Below, piece after piece: positions 1-9,330 of a stretch of 44,313 nt of DNA; the stretch's first letter is position 1, and every line of letters begins with the position of its first letter. The notes under the pieces are model-generated. The model was not told the DNA's origin, ran no database searches, and saw only the letters and a list, made by a program, of their open reading frames with translations. The position numbers and the translations under genes are program-made. This DNA is from Aphanocapsa sp. GSE-SYN-MK-11-07L (GTDB lineage: Bacteria; Cyanobacteriota; Cyanobacteriia; Thermosynechococcales; Thermosynechococcaceae), in the NCBI GenBank assembly GCA_019359715.1, contig JAHHGS010000102.1:1-44313 (forward strand), read 5' to 3'.

Positions 1-31
1 CTTTGACGATTTGTTCTTCTTCAGGGGTCAT
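1..31 (-). CDS. 5' end of an unknown gene (partial, runs off window)
   Basis: Reading leftward, an ATG at position 31 opens a frame for MTPEEEQIVK before the window ends. A GGAGAG ribosome-binding site lies about 7 nt upstream of this ATG, which is why I believe the start. Ten residues are too few to assign a family. The 160 bases between this start and the insertion sequence hold no other gene that I can see. Confidence 0.45.
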   Translation of the reverse strand, partial: MTPEEEQIVK

Positions 32-197
32 GCTTCACTCTCCAACGATGACTCCTTGAATGTCCCATGGGTTTGATTTTTTTGCCTTAAGTACATTTAC
101 TCATCGCAAAACTGAGATGCTCCCGTTTGATTCTTACCTTTTGCTACATATTTGAAATACAATCTTCCTATGAAAGAATTAAAAAGGTAGCCCAGAT

Positions 198-1199
198 CAG
201 GGCTATTTCATTCTAGTTAAGTAGTTGATATGGTAGTCAGGTCATCTCCTCAATTCTGAACCCAGATGCCTCAACTTGAGATTGTCGAAGCCTTTACAGA
301 CCTTAGTGATACTCGTCGCACAGCAGGACAGCGCCACCAGCAAGCGCTTTGTCTTGCCTTGTTCACCCTGGCGGTTGCAGCGGGTAATCGGGGGTTTCTA
401 GCCATTGGGGATTGGCTCAGAGCGTATCACGATGAATTAGTTGCCTTGTTTGACCCTCCCAAAGACCGTCTTCCCTCGTACAGCACGATTCGACGAGCGC
501 TCTTGCGGCTCGATTACCGGGAGTATTCGGCTTGTTTATCTCGATTCTTCGGCATCCAACCGTTGCCCGGAGAAACGGTTGCCACCGATGGTAAAGTGCT
601 GCGAGGTTCTTATGAAGCCATCAGTGATGCCCCAAAGGTAGACTCTCACCCCGCGATTATGCTGGTCAGTGCCTACATCGTTGAGCGAGGATTGATTCTT
701 GAACCCTACGAGGTCAACTCGAAAACCAATGAAATCACGGCACTGCCTGTCTTTATTGAACAGATGGCGCTCACAGGAGTCGTCTTTGCTTTTGATGCCA
801 TCAGCACCCAAAAAAACAGCTCAGACGATCATTGACAGTGGCAACGATTACTTGGGGGCGCTCAAAGGCAACCCATCCGGTTTGCTTGAAGCCGTCCAAA
901 CGCATTTCCAAGCGCAGCAAAGTGTCCAACAGATCAACAAAGGGCACGGACGCATTGAAAAACGTACCGTTTGCATCACACATCGGTTGGATCAGATTCC
1001 TGATTTTCCAGGTCTGCAAACCCTAATTCGAGTCGAATCGGAACGCCAAGTGCATCGCGCCAACATCATCGCAGTCTCCACCGAAACCCGTTACTATGTT
1101 GCTTCGCGACAATGGATTTTTGAACATGGCTCAAGCTCAACGTCTCGCTGGCTTTAGTTTTAACGTGCTGAAAGATTTATTTAGAATGAAATAACCCTG
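198..1199 (+). mobile_element. Decayed ISAs1-family insertion sequence with intact inverted ends
   Basis: The left end CAGGGCTATTTCATTCTA (198-215) and the right end TAGAATGAAATAACCCTG (1182-1199) are inverted repeats differing at one base. Between them lies a transposase of the ISAs1 (H-repeat) type, broken by frameshifts and shortened at its C-terminus. The element is 1002 bp; ISAs1 elements are usually 1.2-1.5 kb, so an internal deletion near 1140-1160 is likely. I see no obvious target duplication in the flanks, which fits later rearrangement. The right end cuts off an hsdR-like reading frame. Confidence 0.85.
266..1194 (+). pseudogene. ISAs1-family transposase, frameshifted and C-terminally deleted
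   Basis: The first frame (266-835) carries the N-terminal DUF4338/DDE-like part: MPQLEIVEAF at the start and the first catalytic Asp in VATDGKVLRGS. At the seven-A run 810-816 the frame must shift to continue as KKTAQTIIDSGNDYLGALKG, the second conserved ISAs1 block, running to 1157. A third frame then gives MAQAQRLAGFSFN and a stop at 1192-1194. Family transposases are about 370 aa; the roughly 80 residues between the YYVASR block and the C-terminus are missing. It cannot make an active enzyme as it stands. Confidence 0.85.
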
Positions 1200-1596
1200 C
1201 CTTTTCCTCTGCTTGAGCTAATGAAAATAGCTGTCCTTCAATTTCAGATTTGTCTTTCTCAAATTTTCCAGGTGCTTTGGCTTCAATGGAAAAGAATGGG
1301 TTGCCTTTTTCATCTTTAACTATGATGTCAATTCTTGGCGAGAGTTTTCCGTGCCCTGCTTTTACTGAATATTCCTTTTCAATTTCTATGTTGTCAGGTT
1401 TGTAGTCGAGTTCATTTACTAATCGGTCAATGAGAAATGCTCTTACAATTTCTTCATCGCCTGTCAATGATTTTAAAACTCTGTTCTGCTTTATTTTCTC
1501 AGAATATTGAACAGCCACTTCATCAATGTTGCTAAAATCAACATTGTTTTTCTGCTTTTTCAGGCTCTGTTCAATTAGCTTTTTCCATTCTTTTAT
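1200..1596 (-). pseudogene. Type I restriction enzyme R subunit, N-terminal fragment
   Basis: The frame is open from about 1596 leftward and resembles the HSDR_N nuclease domain: RIDIIVKDEKGNPFFSIEAKAP holds the D...ExK core of a PD-(D/E)xK fold. Full HsdR proteins are around 800-1000 aa; only about 130 residues remain, because the IS right end at 1199 interrupts it and the last five residues come from the IS. There is no ATG in the frame; the first usual start is a GTG at 1518. Base composition is much more AT-rich than the flanking core genes and lysine/glutamate-rich, suggesting transfer from a low-GC donor. No matching continuation is seen on the other side of the IS. Confidence 0.7.
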
Positions 1597-2184
1597 TTAT
1601 ATTATTCTATTAAAATTAAAAAGATTAATTATCTTTGCTACGTTCCAATGATTTAATTTCGACTGTTGCTTAACTTTCCTTAGACGGATATCATCCATCC
1701 AATTTCTACTATTGGACTTTTAAGCGGATACTTATCCATCTAAATCAAAAGAACAGATAAGTAGGCAGATTGTTGTCCGTCTAACCCACTCATCAAGGTG
1801 ATGAAATAGATAATATACGCTAAATGCCCGATAGAGTTATTTAGGTGAAAACTTCTCTGTCTATCTGCCTCTTGTGGGTGTCTATAGGGACTGTTGTCCT
1901 GATAATATCCTTTTTCAGTTGCTTAGACGGATAAATTTAGTGTTTATTCTGATGCTCCTGTTCCTCTCTCGTTTCTATTGGCTGGAGTTTCGACTCATCA
2001 ACTCATGATCTGAATACATCCAATCGCTTTAAGTCAAGACAGGGGGCGATCGCATCTGTCACTTAGTCAAATAACTGCTCTTGCTGCTGGTGATAATCGG
2101 CGATCGCTAAGGCTAATCCGAATGAATAGAACCGGTTGCCGCCAGAGAGGATGCTGATCTCAACCAAGCATGATCTGCAAATCC
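1597..2184. other. Non-coding stretch with short inverted and direct repeats
   Basis: This stretch lies between the hsdR fragment and the next gene. Its left part (1597-2000) is AT-rich and holds four copies of a TTAGACGGATA-like motif (listed separately). Its right part returns to normal composition with two HIP1-like sites near 2048 and 2100. A 34-codon frame on the minus strand (2063-2167, TTG start) reads like protein but has no support beyond that. Confidence 0.5.
1680..1933. repeat. Cluster of four TTAGACGGATA-type motifs in both orientations
   Basis: Direct copies lie at 1680-1690 and 1923-1933 (both TTAGACGGATA). Inverted copies lie at 1733-1743 (TTAGATGGATA when reversed) and 1774-1784 (TTAGACGGACA). 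The first and third form a pair of outward ends about 105 bp apart, as in a small inverted-repeat element. No ORF is present inside. This is direct reading; the function is unknown. Confidence 0.6.
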
Positions 2185-2547
2185 TTACCCTGGCAGTCGG
2201 AGGCGGCTGAGGATATTTTGAAGCCGATCGCCCAAAGTCGGCGGCATCCAGGCTGGCTCAACTTCAATCAATTCTCGCCCCAAAGGAGTCAAGCGAAAGC
2301 TGTCCGTCAGCCCTTGTCCATCCACTTCTCGCCGCAGCAGCCCCACCTGCATCAGCCACAGCAAGGCGCTTTCAACGGCCATTTCAGCCAACGGAGACTG
2401 AGTATAGTGCTTTTCGACTCCAGTTGGGCCGGCGATCGCCTGTAGCGACACCTGCTGCGATCGCATATCGGCAAACAGTTGACGCTGAAATGGGCTACAG
2501 CGGACAGCCCGGATCGCCCGCTGCATGGTTTGCTGAGGGTACTGCAT
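2185..2547 (-). CDS. Npun_F0494 family protein
   Basis: A 120-aa protein that I recognise as the cyanobacterial Npun_F0494 family of unknown role. It opens with MQYPQQTMQRAIRAVRCSPF and has a helical core that looks like a winged helix: QSPLAEMAVESALLWLMQVG followed by LTPLGRELIEVEP. Length is normal for the family. It stands alone, with about 180 bp to the divergent small membrane protein gene. A DNA-binding role is only an inference from the winged-helix look. Confidence 0.7.
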   Translation of the reverse strand: MQYPQQTMQRAIRAVRCSPFQRQLFADMRSQQVSLQAIAGPTGVEKHYTQSPLAEMAVESALLWLMQVGLLRREVDGQGLTDSFRLTPLGRELIEVEPAWMPPTLGDRLQNILSRLRLPG

Positions 2548-2733
2548 TGAGCAGGAACAGAAATAAATTGCTTTTCTAGTGTAATGGTCTAGCTTCAGTC
2601 TGAACGCAGTCTAATTTGAAAAAACAGACCTCTACACCATGCTTGATCTGCTAGACCATGATGCCAACGGAGAGGTACTGTAGGTTTGATGAACTGGCTA
2701 TAGTTATTGTTTTTCTGTTAAGGAGTGCTAAGC

Positions 2734-3081
2734 ATGACTGCTTTTATCATCACTGCGATCGTGACGGCGATTAGCTTACTGATTATTTCCAAACTTCCCT
2801 TGGGAATTGAGATTGACAGCATTTGGAAAGCAGTAGTCGCTGCCGTGGTGTTTGGGGTTTTAAATGCCTTTGTGAAGCCGATTCTATTTTGGCTCACTCT
2901 GCCGATCACAATCATTACAGTCGGCATCTTTGCGCTGGTGCTAAATGCGATCATTTTTGCGATCACAGCCTGGCTGGTGGATGGGTTTGAGTTACGGGGC
3001 GGCTTTTTGAGCGCCATTTTTGGCACGATCGCCCTTAGCATCATTAACGGTCTAATTTTCTGGATTGTGCCAGGTTTGTAG
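2734..3081 (+). CDS. Phage holin family / YvlD-like small membrane protein
   Basis: A 115-aa very hydrophobic protein of the Phage_holin_4_2 / YvlD type (PF04020). Four membrane segments can be seen: from the N-terminus to about residue 20, around 30-50, 52-75 and 95-113. The family hallmark NAFVKPIL sits between helices two and three. I start at the ATG at 2734, because AAGGAG (2720-2725) lies 8 nt upstream; an in-frame GTG at 2725 overlaps that site. Despite the family name these are chromosomal inner-membrane proteins of unknown role, not lysis holins. Confidence 0.8.
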   Translation: MTAFIITAIVTAISLLIISKLPLGIEIDSIWKAVVAAVVFGVLNAFVKPILFWLTLPITIITVGIFALVLNAIIFAITAWLVDGFELRGGFLSAIFGTIALSIINGLIFWIVPGL

Positions 3082-3255
3082 TTAGGGCAATCGGAAAATC
3101 CAGACCAATGCCACCCTAAACAGTCAGATTAGGGGTAATGATCAGGTTAACCAGACCATTGAGTAGGCGATCTCGCTCAGTCGGAACCAAATCGCCGTTT
3201 TCTCGGCTGGGTGTCCTGCTGATAGCGCTGGAACTTTATTCTTTGAGTAATCTTG

Positions 3256-4878
3256 CTACTCCCACTCGATCGTGCCGGGGGGTTTAGAGGTAATGTCGTA
3301 GACGACGCGATTGACGCCTGCCACTTCATTGACAATTCGGTTAGAAATAGTTTCCAGGAGGTCGTAGGGAGCGCGCGACCAGTCTGCCGTCATCCCGTCT
3401 TCACTTGAAACCAGGCGCAGAACGATCGGATAAGCATAAGTGCGCTGGTCGCCCATTACCCCCACACTGCGGACCGGCAGCAGCACGGCAAACGCCTGCC
3501 AAAAATCTTTGTAGCGTCCAGAGCGATTAATTTCTTGGCGCACAATAAAATCAGCATCCCGGAGAATTTTTAGGCGCTCCGCTGTCACTTCGCCTAAAAT
3601 CCGAATTGCCAGCCCCGGCCCTGGAAACGGATGCCGCCTGACAATTTCATCTGGCAGACCCAAGGCTTCGCCCACCCGTCGCACTTCATCTTTGAACAGT
3701 TTGCGTAGCGGTTCCACCAGCTTAAACCGGAGGTTTTTGGGCAGTCCGCCCACGTTGTGATGGCTTTTAATTTTGACCGCCACCCGTTCGCCCGTGGCTG
3801 GGTCAACATTGGTGTCGGCTGACTCAATCACATCCGGGTAAAGAGTGCCTTGAGCCAAGTAGTCAAACGGGCCAAGCCGATTCGACTCTTCTTCAAACAC
3901 CTGAATAAATTCGTGTCCAATCCGCTTGCGTTTTTCTTCTGGATCCGTCACGCCTTCGAGTTGGGCTAAGAAGCGATCGCGGGCAAAGACATACTCGACT
4001 GGAATATGAAATTGATCTTGAAATAGCTTGACCAGGCGCTCTGGCTCTTTCTTACGCATAAAGCCCTGATCAATAAACATGCAGGTCAACTGGTCGCCGA
4101 TCGCCCGATGCAGCAGAAACGCCAAGGTAGAAGAATCCACCCCACCAGAGAGCGCTAGCAGCACTCGCTTATCGCCGACTCTGGCCCGGACTTCTCGGAT
4201 TGTTTCTTCGACAAAGGTGGCAGTTGTCCAAGTCGGTTCACACTCGCAAATGTGGTACACAAAATTGCGAATCAGCGCTTGCCCCCCCACGGAATGAACA
4301 ACTTCCGGGTGGAACTGCACCCCGTACAGCTTGCGCTGGCTATCGGCGATCGCCGCACTGGCGGTATTGGCGGTGTGAGCCAGCACATCAAAGCCAGTGG
4401 GGAGCTGGGTGACAGAATCACCGTGGCTCATCCACATGATCGCTTCGTTTTCAACGTTGGTCAGCAAATCCGTCGGGTCATCAATCTGCAGCGAGGCTTT
4501 GCCGTACTCAGCCCGCTGCGATCGCTCAACTTGACCACCCAATTGCTGCACCATCAACTGCATGCCGTAGCAAACCCCCAGGACTGGAATCCCTAATTCC
4601 CAAAGCGCCGGGTCACAGACGGGCGCTTTTTCGTCATAGACTGAACTCGGCCCGCCTGAAAGAATAATTCCCTTGGGGTTGAGTTGACGGAGTTGCTCGG
4701 CAGTGGTGCGATAGGGCAGCACCTCTGAATAGACTTGAGTTTCGCGAATCCGGCGGGCAATTAACTCAGAATACTGAGAGCCAAAGTCGAGAATGGCAAT
4801 CATTTGCCGATTGAGAGCGGAAGAATCAGTCGTGGGTTGATTGGTCGTAGAAGGGGAGGGCTGTGAGGAAGATAGCAC
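3256..4878 (-). CDS. guaA: GMP synthase (glutamine-hydrolysing)
   Basis: Converts XMP, glutamine and ATP to GMP in the cytosol. The N-terminal class I amidotransferase has Cys103 in GVCYGMQLM and His190/Glu192 in GVQFHPEVV. The ATP-pyrophosphatase domain follows, with the PP-loop SGGVDSS at 244-250. The dimerisation domain ends in the typical [13 protein letters not shown]. At 540 aa it is full length. The GTG start gives about 25 extra polar residues before [12 protein letters not shown]; the ATG at 4803 is an alternative start. No purine gene lies next to it. Confidence 0.96.
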   Translation of the reverse strand: MLSSSQPSPSTTNQPTTDSSALNRQMIAILDFGSQYSELIARRIRETQVYSEVLPYRTTAEQLRQLNPKGIILSGGPSSVYDEKAPVCDPALWELGIPVLGVCYGMQLMVQQLGGQVERSQRAEYGKASLQIDDPTDLLTNVENEAIMWMSHGDSVTQLPTGFDVLAHTANTASAAIADSQRKLYGVQFHPEVVHSVGGQALIRNFVYHICECEPTWTTATFVEETIREVRARVGDKRVLLALSGGVDSSTLAFLLHRAIGDQLTCMFIDQGFMRKKEPERLVKLFQDQFHIPVEYVFARDRFLAQLEGVTDPEEKRKRIGHEFIQVFEEESNRLGPFDYLAQGTLYPDVIESADTNVDPATGERVAVKIKSHHNVGGLPKNLRFKLVEPLRKLFKDEVRRVGEALGLPDEIVRRHPFPGPGLAIRILGEVTAERLKILRDADFIVRQEINRSGRYKDFWQAFAVLLPVRSVGVMGDQRTYAYPIVLRLVSSEDGMTADWSRAPYDLLETISNRIVNEVAGVNRVVYDITSKPPGTIEWE

Positions 4879-5020
4879 GGCAGTTACTTTTAGCTAATCT
4901 TCTTATAGTATCAAAACTGAAATTTTGGGTGGCTTGAGGATTATGTGCATCAGTTTAAGGCGTTCGGCTTTGAAATGCACGGAACGCAAAATCTATCGCC
5001 TTGAATCTATTTCATCAAAA

Positions 5021-5056
5021 AAGCTGCCTACTCTCAAACTTGAGAGTAGGCAGCTT
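5021..5056 (-). terminator. Rho-independent terminator downstream of grxD
   Basis: Arms AAGCTGCCTACTCTCAA (5021-5037) and its exact complement (5040-5056) give a stem of up to 17 bp with a tiny loop, so the tip must open. On the minus strand it is followed by a T run (5015-5020 are A on the plus strand). It lies about 40 nt past the grxD stop. The near-perfect symmetry means it may also work for transcripts arriving from the other side. Confidence 0.8.
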
Positions 5057-5097
5057 CAGAGCCACTTACTGGCAGATGCGGCTAATTGAGCTAGAGC

Positions 5098-5421
5098 TTA
5101 GGAGGCAAGCGCAACTTCTAAAATTTCCTGGAGTTCGCCCTTTTGGTACAGCTCAACCAAAATGTCAGAGCCACCGACAAATTCACCATTGATATAGACC
5201 TGGGGAATCGTCGGCCAATTTGAGTACTCCTTAATTCCTTGGCGAATTTCGGAGTCTTCGAGTACATCTACGGTTTGATAGGGGGCGCCAAAGCTATTCA
5301 GAATTTGCACCGCAGTGTTAGAAAATCCACACTGGGGCATCAGCTTTGAACCTTTCATGAAAACAACAATCTTGTTTTCCTGGACGAGAGTGTCGAGCCG
5401 CTGTTTAAGTTCTGGAGTCAT
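5098..5421 (-). CDS. grxD: Monothiol glutaredoxin, Grx4 family
   Basis: A 107-aa CGFS-type glutaredoxin. Residues [20 protein letters not shown] contain the glutathione-contacting Lys23 and the active Cys31 of the CGFS motif; [19 protein letters not shown] is the rest of the glutathione site. These proteins bind a [2Fe-2S] cluster between two subunits and glutathione, and pass it on. The gene follows a bolA homologue with a 77-bp gap in the same direction. BolA and Grx4 proteins form cluster-bound heterodimers, so the two probably act together in iron handling. Confidence 0.95.
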   Translation of the reverse strand: MTPELKQRLDTLVQENKIVVFMKGSKLMPQCGFSNTAVQILNSFGAPYQTVDVLEDSEIRQGIKEYSNWPTIPQVYINGEFVGGSDILVELYQKGELQEILEVALAS

Positions 5422-5498
5422 GGCTTTTTCTGGAATGATTTGTAGATAACAGAGTTAGCAAAAAATAAGCGGACGATCGCAAACAAGCACCAAATCAG

Positions 5499-5756
5499 TT
5501 AAGCGTGCTCTAGCTCAGCCCACTCTTGGGGGGTATAGGTTTTTAAGGCTAAGGCATGAATTTGATCAGTCGCCATTGCTTGCTGCACCGCACCGTAGAC
5601 AAGCTGGTGCTGCTTAATCAAGTTTTTGCCGCTAAACAAAGACGAGACAACCACAGCCTGGTAATGGTCTCCACCGCCGGTTAAATCTTGAACCTGCACA
5701 TCTGCGTCAGGCAAGCCCGCTTTGATCAGGTCAGTCAGTTGGTCTGGGCTAATCAT
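5499..5756 (-). CDS. BolA family protein
   Basis: An 85-aa protein beginning [20 protein letters not shown], with the BolA core [15 protein letters not shown] and the conserved loop [12 protein letters not shown]. The His in KQHQLVY matches the helix-turn-helix-like part of BolA that supplies a cluster ligand. I use the ATG at 5756; an upstream in-frame TTG adds eight residues and is less likely because AAGGATA sits just before the ATG. It lies directly upstream of grxD, the usual partner. Confidence 0.92.
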   Translation of the reverse strand: MISPDQLTDLIKAGLPDADVQVQDLTGGGDHYQAVVVSSLFSGKNLIKQHQLVYGAVQQAMATDQIHALALKTYTPQEWAELEHA

Positions 5757-5830
5757 TGGCTTATCCTTAAGTCTCCTCAAGAGTCACTCAAGTCCAGTCT
5801 ATGATATTTGCACCAATACCAGCAGCCTTG

Positions 5831-6484
5831 CTATTTGGAAGCTGGCGGTGGGGTTGGGGCTGGTGGAGCAGTCGGAGCAGCTTGAGGAGGGGTTGGAGCT
5901 GGATTAGTAGGTGGCGGTGGCGTTGCGCCGCCGCGTGGATAGGCAACATCGACAAAGCCTAGCTCTAACAACTGCTGGTAAGATTGCTGCCCCAGAGGAC
6001 GAGTTGGGCTTTGGCTCCGAATAATCTCCACCAGTAAGGGAATTGCCAGCTCTGGCTGGTTGTTCGCTCGGTATACTAGGGCCAGTCGATAGGTGGCTTG
6101 ATCCCGCAATTGAGCTGATTCTAGGGCTTTGCGGCGGGCGCTTTCTGATGCTTGGTTGTCAATGCCTAAAAAAGTACTGCTCAAACCTTGGTAAAAGTTA
6201 GAAAGTTGATTCATCAGCAATCGCGCATCCAATAGCTTTTTAGCCGCGAGAGTATAGTTTTGAGCACTGACTGCGCTCTCTGCTTCTGACATTAATCGTT
6301 GCCCACCAGCAATCGTATAAGCTCCCCCCGTTGGCAAGCTGGGATTAACAACGTCTACTCCGGGTGGAGGGGCTGGCTGGGCTGTCGCACTCATCACTAG
6401 AACTGGAGAGAGGCTGATCAAGGCGACCAACGAACCTAGGCGGGAAAGCTGCCGAGCAGAACGGTACGTTCTAAAACCAATCAT
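5831..6484 (-). CDS. Exported repeat-like protein with proline-rich tail
   Basis: A 217-aa protein. An Arg-rich start and a hydrophobic stretch (about residues 15-35) end in a likely cleavage site ATAQP. The middle (70-170) is helical, with Ala/Leu-rich pairs that look like one or two TPR-type repeats (SAQNYTLAAKKLLDARLL; YRANNQPELAIPLLVEI). The last 35 residues are almost only Pro, Thr and Ala. I do not recognise a named family; a periplasmic scaffold role is inference. It ends about 75 bp before the bolA start, in the same direction. Confidence 0.75.
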   Translation of the reverse strand: MIGFRTYRSARQLSRLGSLVALISLSPVLVMSATAQPAPPPGVDVVNPSLPTGGAYTIAGGQRLMSEAESAVSAQNYTLAAKKLLDARLLMNQLSNFYQGLSSTFLGIDNQASESARRKALESAQLRDQATYRLALVYRANNQPELAIPLLVEIIRSQSPTRPLGQQSYQQLLELGFVDVAYPRGGATPPPPTNPAPTPPQAAPTAPPAPTPPPASK

Positions 6485-6837
6485 GAAGTCACTCTATAAA
6501 TATCAGGCAGATGGGTCTAAATTTAGGCTTCGGGTATCTTATCACTTACTTGACAGATGCTAAATTATGCTTAAACCGCTTCTTTTTCCCGTTTTCTAAC
6601 AAAGGGCGGAACTCTGACAGCTAGTCCGATGCAACTTTGGCTTCAGTTTTGCAATGGTAAGACCCGGCTTCTTCAGACTGAGCTTCACCAAGAATCTGTT
6701 CCCCAGCTTTGCCAAATAATTGTTGCGGTCTTCTGATCTGAATGTTCACCCTAATTGTCAATTCACGCTGACTCAGGTAGAGTCACTGTAAGCGATCGCA
6801 GTTATTTTGATTTCCCTTATTCTTCTCGGCAGGCAGA
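6485..6837. other. Divergent intergenic region, no gene seen
   Basis: It lies between the exported protein gene (leftward) and ftsQ (rightward), so it must hold both promoters. Composition is AT-rich near 6530-6600. A HIP1-like site sits near 6792. I see no conserved small ORF or strong hairpin. Confidence 0.5.
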
Positions 6838-7785
6838 ATGGCTAGGCTTGCTCCAGACTCCCAAATTCAAGAATCGATTCGCAATCGGCGCAAGCAACTG
6901 CGTGGGCAGCAGCGGATCAAGCTGCTGACAGGGATTTGGCGCACTTTAGCGATCGCCAGTATTGCCGCCGCCGGACTGTGGGCTACCACACTGCCAGAGT
7001 GGATCATTCGTCGCCCCAGTCAAGTGGTGATTCGCGGCAATAAATTACTGTCTACTCAAGCGATTCAAGCCCTGTTGCCGCTCAGCTATCCGCAATCTCT
7101 CTTGGAACTGCATCCCCAGTCGATGGTCAGTACCTTAGAGATGGCAGTCCCAATCAGCAAAACGACGATTACTCGCCAATTGTTTCCGCCCCGCCTGATG
7201 GTTGAGGTTCAAGAAAGGCAGCCTGTAGCTATCGGGCAGTGCGATCGTTGTACTCTTGTGACCCCAATCCCAAACGTAGCTGCCAAAGTTAAACCCGTCT
7301 CACAGGGCCCAGCCGACCTCTGGTTGATTGATAGCAAAGGCACAGCCGCTCCCTTTACCAGTTACCCAAGCTTACAAAAGTCAGGAGCGCCAACGCTCAA
7401 AATCTTGGGCTTTTTTAGCCCATCTGCCCTAAAAGAGCAAAAGTCAGCCAGCCCCAGCAATCTGGTTCAGATCGACTCCACCCGCAAACAGCAGTGGGAA
7501 AAGCTCTACACCACACTCCAGCGAAACCCAATCAAAGTGTCTGAGATTGATTGGCGCTCCAGCAATAACTTAATTTTGCAAACGGAACTTGGCACGGTCT
7601 ACCTTGGCCCCTACACTGGCAAACTGCCTCAGCAGCTCAAGGCTCTAGACGAAATGCGAAAGTTGCCGCAATTGATTAGCAGCAGGCAAATCACCTACAT
7701 TGACTTAAACAACCCTGAGCAACCTCTGGTGCAAGTCCGTGATGCCCGCAAATCTCAGGCTGGCAGTCCATCTTTACCCCGTTAA
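6838..7785 (+). CDS. ftsQ: Cell division protein FtsQ
   Basis: A 315-aa bitopic division protein. A basic cytoplasmic N-terminus (NRRKQLRGQQRIK) is followed by one membrane helix (about 30-52). The POTRA domain then begins at PSQVVIRGNKLLSTQAIQAL, and ITRQLFPPRLMVEVQERQPV is the FtsQ-type junction. It sits in the periplasm and links the early Z-ring to the septal peptidoglycan machinery. It lies directly upstream of ftsZ, as in other cyanobacteria, with a gap of about 270 bp. The C-terminal 25 residues are polar and poorly ordered. Confidence 0.93.
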   Translation: MARLAPDSQIQESIRNRRKQLRGQQRIKLLTGIWRTLAIASIAAAGLWATTLPEWIIRRPSQVVIRGNKLLSTQAIQALLPLSYPQSLLELHPQSMVSTLEMAVPISKTTITRQLFPPRLMVEVQERQPVAIGQCDRCTLVTPIPNVAAKVKPVSQGPADLWLIDSKGTAAPFTSYPSLQKSGAPTLKILGFFSPSALKEQKSASPSNLVQIDSTRKQQWEKLYTTLQRNPIKVSEIDWRSSNNLILQTELGTVYLGPYTGKLPQQLKALDEMRKLPQLISSRQITYIDLNNPEQPLVQVRDARKSQAGSPSLPR

Positions 7786-8052
7786 CATTAATTGATAATT
7801 GACTAGCCTTAAATTTAGCCGGATTTCTGAGTAAACTACCTGCTATCTATTCCCCCTAACGTTTTGAGCTAGATCCCACCCTGCTTAAGTTTGCCGTTCA
7901 GTTTGACAGTTTTTTTACTCAAACCGACTTAACGGCGAAAGCCTGAAACAATAGATTAACTCCGCACAATTCATTGGTTTTTTCCGTGACTTACCCTATA
8001 GTTAATGGATTAGAATTCCCATAAACTAGACACTTAATTTCACTGCATACCG
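7786..8052 (+). promoter_or_regulatory. ftsQ-ftsZ intergenic region, probable ftsZ promoter
   Basis: This is 267 bases without a coding frame. Composition is AT-rich from 7790 to 8040, with no clear terminator after ftsQ. The length suggests that ftsZ has its own promoter here, but I cannot fix a -10/-35 pair with confidence. Confidence 0.35.
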
Positions 8053-9330
8053 ATGACTTTAGAGAATGAGCTGCCGCCAAACCATACAATTAAGCTTGAG
8101 CACAACGGCTCTCACTCTGAGGATGAGTCGCATCTGACATCGGCGGTTTCTCCATCTTTGAATAAATCCGAATTCAACTTGCACCAAAACCGCAGTGGAG
8201 GTATTCTTCCAGCCGAAGAACATTGGGATGAAGACAGTATGCTAGACACTACGGCCAAAATCAAAGTCATCGGCGTGGGAGGCGGTGGGGGCAACGCCGT
8301 TAACCGCATGATTGCTAGCAATGTCTCTGGAGTTGAGTTTTGGTCGCTGAATACAGATTCCCAAGCCCTGACTCAGTCTGCTGCGCCAAGACGGTTGCAG
8401 GTGGGGCAAAAGCTAACCCGCGGTTTGGGCGCGGGCGGTAATCCTGCCATTGGTCAGAAGGCGGCGGAAGAATCCAAAGAGGAGATTGCGGCGGCCCTAG
8501 AAGGATCTGACTTGGTTTTTATTACTAGTGGGATGGGCGGCGGCACCGGCACCGGAGCAGCGCCAGTCGTGGCAGAAGTTGCCAAAGAAATGGGCGCTTT
8601 GACCGTAGGCATTATTACGCGTCCGTTTACCTTTGAGGGTCGGCGACGCAGCCAGCAAGCGGAAGAAGGCATTGCCGCTCTCCAGGGGCGGGTTGATACT
8701 TTGATTGTGATTCCGAACGACAAAATATTGGCGGTTGTCTCGGAACAAACGCCGGTTCAGGAAGCTTTTCAAGTGGCTGACGACATTTTACGCCAGGGCG
8801 TCCAAGGCATTTCTGACATTATTAACTTGCCTGGATTAGTAAACGTTGATTTTGCCGATGTCCGAGCCGTGATGGCAGATGCAGGCTCAGCCATGATGGG
8901 CATCGGCGTTGCTTCTGGAAAGTCGCGGGCGGTTGAAGCTGCCACGATCGCGATTTCATCGCCCCTCTTGGAATCCTCGATTCAAGGCGCAAAGGGAATT
9001 GTTTTTAATATTACGGGTGGTTTGGATCTGAGCCTACACGAAGTCAGCGCTGCCGCCGAGGTGATTTATGAAGTTGTTGACCCCAGCGCCAACATTATTT
9101 TTGGGGCAGTGATTGACCCGCATTTGCAGGGTGAAATTCAAGTGACGGTGATTGCAACGGGCTTTAACGGCGAGATTCAGCCAGCGGTTAACCGCACCAC
9201 GGTGGCCAAGCCTGCTGCTACTGCTCCGACCCCAATTACCAAGGTGCCAGCGCCGCCGCCATCGGAACCAAAAGCTAAAACCGGCTTAGATATTCCAGAA
9301 TTTTTACAAAAGCGACGACCCAATCCTTAG
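8053..9330 (+). CDS. ftsZ: Cell division protein FtsZ
   Basis: The tubulin-like GTPase that forms the Z-ring. The GTP-binding part starts about residue 68 ([18 protein letters not shown]), and the tubulin signature GGGTGTG lies at 162-168. The T7 loop and the C-terminal domain follow. A Pro/Ala-rich linker then leads to the terminal peptide [14 protein letters not shown], the conserved tail that contacts membrane anchors. At 425 aa it has an N-terminal extension of about 65 residues, which is typical of cyanobacterial FtsZ. The ATG at 8053 gives the full extension. Confidence 0.97.
   Translation: MTLENELPPNHTIKLEHNGSHSEDESHLTSAVSPSLNKSEFNLHQNRSGGILPAEEHWDEDSMLDTTAKIKVIGVGGGGGNAVNRMIASNVSGVEFWSLNTDSQALTQSAAPRRLQVGQKLTRGLGAGGNPAIGQKAAEESKEEIAAALEGSDLVFITSGMGGGTGTGAAPVVAEVAKEMGALTVGIITRPFTFEGRRRSQQAEEGIAALQGRVDTLIVIPNDKILAVVSEQTPVQEAFQVADDILRQGVQGISDIINLPGLVNVDFADVRAVMADAGSAMMGIGVASGKSRAVEAATIAISSPLLESSIQGAKGIVFNITGGLDLSLHEVSAAAEVIYEVVDPSANIIFGAVIDPHLQGEIQVTVIATGFNGEIQPAVNRTTVAKPAATAPTPITKVPAPPPSEPKAKTGLDIPEFLQKRRPNP

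Noticed and set aside
1767-1935. attC-like integron recombination site
   Set aside because: GTCTAAC on one side and a near TTAGAC on the other recall attC ends, but the right arm lacks the GTT core and no integrase or cassette gene is seen.
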